A stretch of 64,000 bases of DNA from NCBI RefSeq assembly GCF_036549215.1, contig NZ_CP144371.1:434001-498000 (forward strand), given 5' to 3'. The position numbers were made by a program, and so were the translations under genes. The notes beneath the pieces were generated by a model. The model ran no database searches. It had not been told where the DNA came from and saw only the letters and a program-made list of their open reading frames with translations. Of the stretch, positions 59,209-64,000 are shown one piece after another. Source of the stretch: Candidatus Blochmannia sp. SNP. Its GTDB lineage: Bacteria; Pseudomonadota; Gammaproteobacteria; Enterobacterales; Enterobacteriaceae. The stretch's first letter is position 1; every line of letters starts with the position of its first letter.

Positions 59209-61599
59209 TTATCTTAAGGTGCCATGAAAACGTTTTATTAAAATTGTTGAGCATTTATTAACAATATCAGAAATTTCTTCTTCTTTTAAAGTATGGGTTT
59301 TACTTTGTAAAAATAGTTTAATAGTAAAACTTTTAAAACCTTTTGGTATACCTTGTCCTTTATAGACATCAGATAACTTGATTTCAACTAATTGATCTTG
59401 ATGAGCAATTTTTTTACATTCAGTAATAACAGATTCTGCAGAAATATTGTCCGGTACTATTATAGAAATATCACGGTAATTTTTTGGAAATTTAGAAACG
59501 GTAGTAATTTTAGATAATGTGGGTCGAGAAATCATATTCCATGACAATTCAAATACTAGTGTGTGTAATCGTAAATTTAATTTCGCTTGTATAGCAGGAT
59601 GAATCATCCCAATATATCCAATACATACATTATTTAAATAAATCGCTGCGCTTTGTCCAGAATGTAGCGCGGGATGTGTATATTTTTTAAATTTTACATA
59701 ACTTAATTTATTGGTTATATTTAGTAGTGATTCTACATCTCCTTTTATATCGTAAAAATCTACTGGATGTTCTGTTAAATCCCAATGTTCATTAAATCTA
59801 AAACCAGATCGTATTCCAGCTATCATAAAATTTTGATATACTTGGTTTTCAGCAGTTTTTTTTGGGATAAAGCACATACCGCTTTCAAATAATTTAACTT
59901 GTTTTTGTTGTCTATTTTGATTATAAACCACTGATTTGATTAATCCAGGCCATAAAGATAGCCTCATAGTAGACATATCTAATGTAATTGGATTTTTTAA
60001 AATTAATGGATCTTGTTGTGGGTGCAATAATTTTTGAATGTTAGGATTTACGAAACTATATGTTATTATTTCTTGATAACCACGATCTATTAATAGATTT
60101 TTTATCCTTGATAATGATATAGTTGAGGTAGGGTTATAATTTGTTATTAATTTCGTAGGAATAAAAATATTAGGGATATTGTTGTATCCATTAATACGTA
60201 TTATTTCTGCAATTAAATTTTCTTCTATAGAAATATCAAAACGCCAAGTTGGCGTTAGTACTTTCCAAGTCTTATTTAAAAATTCAGTTTTAAAGCCAAG
60301 TCGTGTTAGAATATGTGTGATTTCTTTATCCAGGATATTGAACCCAAGAATTTTGTTTAATTTGGTACGATTTAATATAATATTGGTTGGTTTCGGTAAT
60401 ATATCATTATTTATTATGCTTATTATTGGACCGGGATAACCGCCACAGATTTTTAATAATAATGATGTAACGCGATCTAAAGCTAATTTAGATATGCTTG
60501 GATCAACTCCTCTTGCATAACGAAAGGAAAAAAGATCGTGCATATGATATAATTTAGATTGACTTGCGATAGTAGATGGTTTAAAAAAAGCAGATTGTAA
60601 CATGATGTGACAGGTGTTGGAGCAAATGCAATATTGATTAGGAATAGTTATTCCAGCTATTGATAATGGTTTTTTGAAATCAGAGATTACTATTGTATTG
60701 GGAAATAATTTTAAATTATTGTTATTAGAGAGACTTAATGTTTCTCCGATTTGTGAGAACCGTATGCGTATTATGTTACCTTCAATTTTTTCATAATCAA
60801 TAATATAAACTGGATGTCCCAGTTCTAGTAATACATAATTAGCAATATCAGTTACTACATTTACTGAACAGATTCCACAACGGCGTAGTTTTTCTGTTAT
60901 CCATAAGGGTGTAGGAACAGTAATATGAATGTTTTTTAAAATTCTTCCTAGAAATTGTGGACATGCATCAGGAACTTCAATAGAAATTGGAATGGTTTCA
61001 TTAATTGTTGGTGTAATTGAATTTATTTTTATTTTTTTTAATTTGAGGTGATTGATAGCTGCTATTTCTCTGGAAATTCCGATGATATTAAGACAATCTC
61101 CTCTATTAGGAGTAACATTTATTTCAAAGATATTATCATTAAGGTGTAAATAATTATAGAAGTCTTGCCCAATAGGCGCATCAGTAGGTAATTCTATTAT
61201 ACCTACTGCGTGATGCATTATTCCTAATGCTGAAAAAGTACATAGCATTCCTTCTGATTGTTGTCCTCGTATAATAGTTAGTTTAACTTTATGTCCATTT
61301 GGTAATATTGATCCTACATTAGCAATCACTGTTCGAATATTTTCACGACAATTAGCAGCATCACAAACAATATTCAATAATTTATTACTACCGTCGTTTA
61401 CTTTTGTTATCCATACATTATTGAAGTTTGGATGTATTTTACATTCTACGATTTCACCAATAACTACTCCATAAAAAATATTAGAAACAGGCTTTACTTC
61501 ATTAACCTTAAATCCAGCCATAGTCAATTGATTAACTAATTTGATGCTACTAATAGATGGGTTTGTCCATTCTCGTATCCACATCTCACTAAATTTCAT
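59209..61599 (-). CDS. pheT: PheT, phenylalanyl-tRNA synthetase beta chain
   Basis: PheT is the large chain of the alpha2-beta2 PheRS. The 796 aa length matches E. coli (795). It begins [11 protein letters not shown] with the EMAP-like RNA-binding domain (about 40-150), followed by the B3/B4 editing domain, B5, the core, and the C-terminal ferredoxin-fold anticodon domain ([17 protein letters not shown]). pheS ends 15 bases upstream. Confidence 0.98.
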   Translation of the reverse strand: MKFSEMWIREWTNPSISSIKLVNQLTMAGFKVNEVKPVSNIFYGVVIGEIVECKIHPNFNNVWITKVNDGSNKLLNIVCDAANCRENIRTVIANVGSILPNGHKVKLTIIRGQQSEGMLCTFSALGIMHHAVGIIELPTDAPIGQDFYNYLHLNDNIFEINVTPNRGDCLNIIGISREIAAINHLKLKKIKINSITPTINETIPISIEVPDACPQFLGRILKNIHITVPTPLWITEKLRRCGICSVNVVTDIANYVLLELGHPVYIIDYEKIEGNIIRIRFSQIGETLSLSNNNNLKLFPNTIVISDFKKPLSIAGITIPNQYCICSNTCHIMLQSAFFKPSTIASQSKLYHMHDLFSFRYARGVDPSISKLALDRVTSLLLKICGGYPGPIISIINNDILPKPTNIILNRTKLNKILGFNILDKEITHILTRLGFKTEFLNKTWKVLTPTWRFDISIEENLIAEIIRINGYNNIPNIFIPTKLITNYNPTSTISLSRIKNLLIDRGYQEIITYSFVNPNIQKLLHPQQDPLILKNPITLDMSTMRLSLWPGLIKSVVYNQNRQQKQVKLFESGMCFIPKKTAENQVYQNFMIAGIRSGFRFNEHWDLTEHPVDFYDIKGDVESLLNITNKLSYVKFKKYTHPALHSGQSAAIYLNNVCIGYIGMIHPAIQAKLNLRLHTLVFELSWNMISRPTLSKITTVSKFPKNYRDISIIVPDNISAESVITECKKIAHQDQLVEIKLSDVYKGQGIPKGFKSFTIKLFLQSKTHTLKEEEISDIVNKCSTILIKRFHGTLR

Positions 61600-61614
61600 T
61601 ATAACATCTCTACA

Positions 61615-62607
61615 TTATTGAAATTGATTAAGAAATTGTAAATCATTTTTAAAAAAAATACGTATATCGTTGATATTGTAAAGCAACATTGTTAGTCGTT
61701 CTACTCCTATTCCGAAAGCGAATCCTGAAAACTTTTTTGTATTAATATTTGCTTGGTGTAAAATCTTAGGATGTATCATACCACATCCTAATAGTTCTAA
61801 CCAATTTCCTGTTTTTTGATCTATTACATCTATTTCTGCAGATGGTTCTGTAAATGGGAAATAAGATGGTCTGAAACGTAAAGAAATTTTTTTTCCAAAA
61901 AAATTATATAAAAAGTCATATAATATTTTTTTTAGGTGACATAAATTAATGTTATAATCTATCATTAAACCTTCCATTTGATGGAACATAGGTGTGTGAT
62001 TTTGATCATAATCTTTACGATATACTCGTCCAAAAGAAATGATCCGAATCGGAGGACTTGTGTTAGCCATAGTACGTATTTGAATACCAGAAGTATGTGT
62101 GCGAAGTAATCGTTTTTCATCAAACCAAAAGGTGTCGTGTTCGTCTCGGGAAGGGTGGTATATGGGAATATTTAGCGCATCAAAATTAAAATAATCATCG
62201 TCAATTTCTGGTCCGTGTGTTATAGAAAATCCTAAAGCGTTAAAAAAAAGCTTCATACGTTTTATGGTACTTGTTATTGGGTGATGTGTGCCTATATCTG
62301 ATAAACGTCCTGGTAAAGTGACATCTAGCGTATCAGTAGTTAAGGTTTTTCTTATATTTTTTGATTTTAAAATATTTTGTCGTTCAATGAATAATGTATA
62401 TATATCTTTTTTTGCTTGATTAATAGCTGTACCTAATTTAGGTCGTACATCTAATGAATAATTATTAAGAGTTTTAATTTGTTGATTTAAGTATCCCTTT
62501 TTACCTAAAAATTTAATACGTATTAATTCTAAAGTATTTATGCTATTAGATTGTATTATGGCTGATTGTGCTTCCATAACTAGTTTATGTATAAGATCTA
62601 ATGACAT
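61615..62607 (-). CDS. pheS: PheS, phenylalanyl-tRNA synthetase alpha chain
   Basis: PheS is the catalytic chain of PheRS. The 330 aa protein (E. coli 327) has an N-terminal coiled coil, class II motif 2 in [22 protein letters not shown] and motif 3 in [16 protein letters not shown]. The E. coli attenuator leader pheM between rplT and pheS is not seen: the 263-base gap carries only microsatellites and spacer. Confidence 0.98.
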   Translation of the reverse strand: MSLDLIHKLVMEAQSAIIQSNSINTLELIRIKFLGKKGYLNQQIKTLNNYSLDVRPKLGTAINQAKKDIYTLFIERQNILKSKNIRKTLTTDTLDVTLPGRLSDIGTHHPITSTIKRMKLFFNALGFSITHGPEIDDDYFNFDALNIPIYHPSRDEHDTFWFDEKRLLRTHTSGIQIRTMANTSPPIRIISFGRVYRKDYDQNHTPMFHQMEGLMIDYNINLCHLKKILYDFLYNFFGKKISLRFRPSYFPFTEPSAEIDVIDQKTGNWLELLGCGMIHPKILHQANINTKKFSGFAFGIGVERLTMLLYNINDIRIFFKNDLQFLNQFQ

Positions 62608-62714
62608 ATATAAATCCTTGTGCTATAATTAGCTGTGTATATGCGTTATTTATAATTAAATTTAATTAACATTATGTAACACATGATTGTGTATAAATAG
62701 GAATTTGAAGAAAT

Positions 62715-62730
62715 TATATATATATATATA
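62715..62730. repeat. (TA)8 microsatellite
   Basis: Eight TA units in the spacer between rplT and pheS, upstream of the pheS start on the minus strand. It may vary in length by slippage. Confidence 0.85.
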
Positions 62731-62772
62731 ATTATTTATTCATGCTAGTTTTATTTGGATTATTCAAAAAAA

Positions 62773-62796
62773 ACTACTACTACTACTACTATTACT
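62773..62796. repeat. (ACT)n trinucleotide repeat between rplT and pheS
   Basis: Six perfect ACT units (62773-62790) followed by ATT and ACT, after a run of A. It is non-coding, 74 bases downstream of the rplT stop on the minus strand. It contains more C than its surroundings and is a likely slippage hotspot. Confidence 0.9.
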
Positions 62797-62870
62797 GAAT
62801 GGAATAGTAAAAATTTATAATGTTTAGTTAAATTGCATTTATACTGTAATAAAATACAGATGATTATAAA

Positions 62871-63218
62871 TCAATTTTTTGCCTTGTCGACTAAAACAGA
62901 AAATGTTTCTTTATCGTAAATAGCTATATCAGCAAGCATTTTTCTGTTAATATAAACATTAGATTTGTGCAATCCATTTATTAAATAATTATAAGAAATA
63001 CCACATGCTCGCGATGCAGCATTGATGCGATTAATCCATAATCTACGAAACAAACGTTTCTTCTGGCGACGATCCCGATAAGAATATTGTCCAGATTTTA
63101 TTACTGATTGATAGGCAACACGATAAGTACGAGATCTAGCGCCATAGTAACCTGATGCTTGTTTTAATATTTTTTTATGGCGAGCACGTGCCACTACACT
63201 ATTTTTGACTCGTGTCAT
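62871..63218 (-). CDS. rplT: RplT, 50S ribosomal protein L20
   Basis: L20 is an early-assembly 23S rRNA binder and, in E. coli, represses its own operon. The 115 aa chain (E. coli 118) begins [21 protein letters not shown] and keeps [28 protein letters not shown]. It follows rpmI by 80 bases. Confidence 0.98.
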   Translation of the reverse strand: MTRVKNSVVARARHKKILKQASGYYGARSRTYRVAYQSVIKSGQYSYRDRRQKKRLFRRLWINRINAASRACGISYNYLINGLHKSNVYINRKMLADIAIYDKETFSVLVDKAKN

Positions 63219-63298
63219 ATGTATTATTCTCCTAATAATGCAAACGGATGTGGCATGATATTTAAAATAATTTTAATAATAAGTCAAATTAGATTATT

Positions 63299-63496
63299 CT
63301 ATATATATGGTAAGCATCTCATAATCGTAGTTAGATAAATTTTAGGGAGTATAGATTTTTGACGTAAATGGCGTTTATGTTTGGTAGATTTTTTAGTTAA
63401 AATATGTCGCATATGAGCGTGTTTATATTTATATTTTCCCAAAGCTGTTATTTTAAATCGTTTACTAGCTGCTTGAAGTGTTTTAATTTTAGGCAT
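63299..63496 (-). CDS. rpmI: RpmI, 50S ribosomal protein L35
   Basis: L35 is a small basic ribosomal protein. The 65 aa length equals E. coli. The chain starts [15 protein letters not shown], with [15 protein letters not shown] in the middle. It lies between infC and rplT in the standard infC-rpmI-rplT operon. Confidence 0.98.
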   Translation of the reverse strand: MPKIKTLQAASKRFKITALGKYKYKHAHMRHILTKKSTKHKRHLRQKSILPKIYLTTIMRCLPYI

Positions 63497-63596
63497 AAAT
63501 CAGTCTCGATAGTTCTTTTTTAAACTGTATGTTTTTAAAACGCTATAATATGTAAATAATATAATTATTATTCAGTTTTTTGATTTTAGTGGCCTA

Positions 63597-64000
63597 TTAT
63601 TTTTTTTTTGGATTTAAAATCATGGTCATTTGACGTCCTTCAATTTTATTGGATAAAAATTCTACTGTTGTTAATTCATTTAATTCATTGCGTATACGGT
63701 GTAACATTTTTGTACCGAGTTGATGGTGAATTAATTCACCTCCTCTAAAGCGCAAAGTTATCTTTACTTTGTCTCCTTCGTTAATAAATTTAATTAAATT
63801 ACGTAATTTAATTTGATAATCTCCTTCATCGGTAGCTGGTCTGAATTTTATTTCTTTAACATGAATCACCTTTTGCTTTTTCTTTTGTTCTTTTGTAGAT
63901 TTATTTTTTTCATACAGAAACTTACCATAGTTCATAATTCTACATACAGGTGGATCAGAATTAGGACTGACTTCAACTAAATCAAGACCAATATCTTCAG
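63597..64000 (-). CDS. infC: InfC, translation initiation factor IF-3 (N-terminus cut by window end)
   Basis: IF-3 keeps ribosomal subunits apart and checks the start codon. The frame runs past the ATG at 63935 to the window edge with [27 protein letters not shown], the known interior of IF-3, so about 45 N-terminal residues, including the expected unusual AUU start, lie outside. The C-domain is intact ([27 protein letters not shown]). Confidence 0.96.
   Translation of the reverse strand, partial: EDIGLDLVEVSPNSDPPVCRIMNYGKFLYEKNKSTKEQKKKQKVIHVKEIKFRPATDEGDYQIKLRNLIKFINEGDKVKITLRFRGGELIHHQLGTKMLHRIRNELNELTTVEFLSNKIEGRQMTMILNPKKK

Noticed and set aside
62608..62870. pheM-type attenuator
   Set aside because: No short Phe-rich frame or paired terminator/antiterminator stems seen on the minus strand.

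Overview
The window is a stretch of a strongly AT-rich, reduced bacterial chromosome (roughly a quarter to 30% G+C by eye). Nearly every protein closely matches an Escherichia coli gene, and many blocks keep E. coli order with genes missing from the gaps. This is the pattern of an obligate insect endosymbiont of the Enterobacterales. The retained set (fatty acid synthesis, LPS export and KDO genes, lpp, lolABCDE, sufABCDSE, serC-aroA, mntR, slyA) and the long non-coding spacers fit 'Candidatus Blochmannia', the carpenter-ant symbiont, best. The genus call is an inference and the species cannot be fixed. No insertion sequences, phage genes, CRISPR arrays or rRNA genes are visible.

Layout: (1) 1-11 kb: plsX-fabH-fabD-fabG-acpP (fatty acid synthesis, with no fabF after acpP), pabC, tmk, holB, tatD/ycfH, hinT, lpoB, then lolC-lolD-lolE. 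(2) 13-16 kb, minus strand: mnmA and purB, with the hflD slot empty. (3) 16-22.5 kb, a spread-out accessory region: mntR, emtA, a membrane-anchored winged-helix regulator with a cysteine-rich periplasmic tail, and, divergent from it, a TonB-dependent copper receptor of the OprC type. (4) 22.6-39.6 kb: infA, trxB, a shortened ftsK, lolA, serS, serC, aroA, cmk, rpsA, msbA, lpxK, ycaR, kdsB, in E. coli order minus lrp, rarA, ihfB and others. (5) 39.9-45 kb: ubiX, a large inverse-autotransporter (intimin/invasin-like) gene, fumC, nth. (6) 45-58.9 kb: tyrS, pdxH, slyA, rnt, grxD, ribE, tRNA-Val(GAC), lpp, sufE-S-D-C-B-A, lplA. (7) 59.2 kb to the end, minus strand: pheT, pheS, rplT, rpmI and most of infC.

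Much of the content builds an envelope: phospholipid and fatty acid precursors, lipid A-core export, KDO activation, Braun lipoprotein, the complete Lol lipoprotein pathway and a PBP1B activator. The symbiont therefore keeps a true Gram-negative outer membrane. Two outer-membrane proteins stand out on it: the copper receptor and the inverse autotransporter. The rest is iron-sulfur assembly, lipoate, riboflavin and prenyl-FMN cofactor supply, translation and DNA maintenance.

The observations most worth follow-up are: the copper receptor paired with the divergent Cys-rich membrane regulator; the invasin-like surface protein whose passenger carries an FPAPPPPPIP motif that fits host EVH1/profilin ligands; a set of long perfect inverted repeats, two of which fold back over a gene's stop codon (purB, lpxK); an FtsK without its gamma domain; and the absence of both IHF subunit genes from their usual neighbourhoods.
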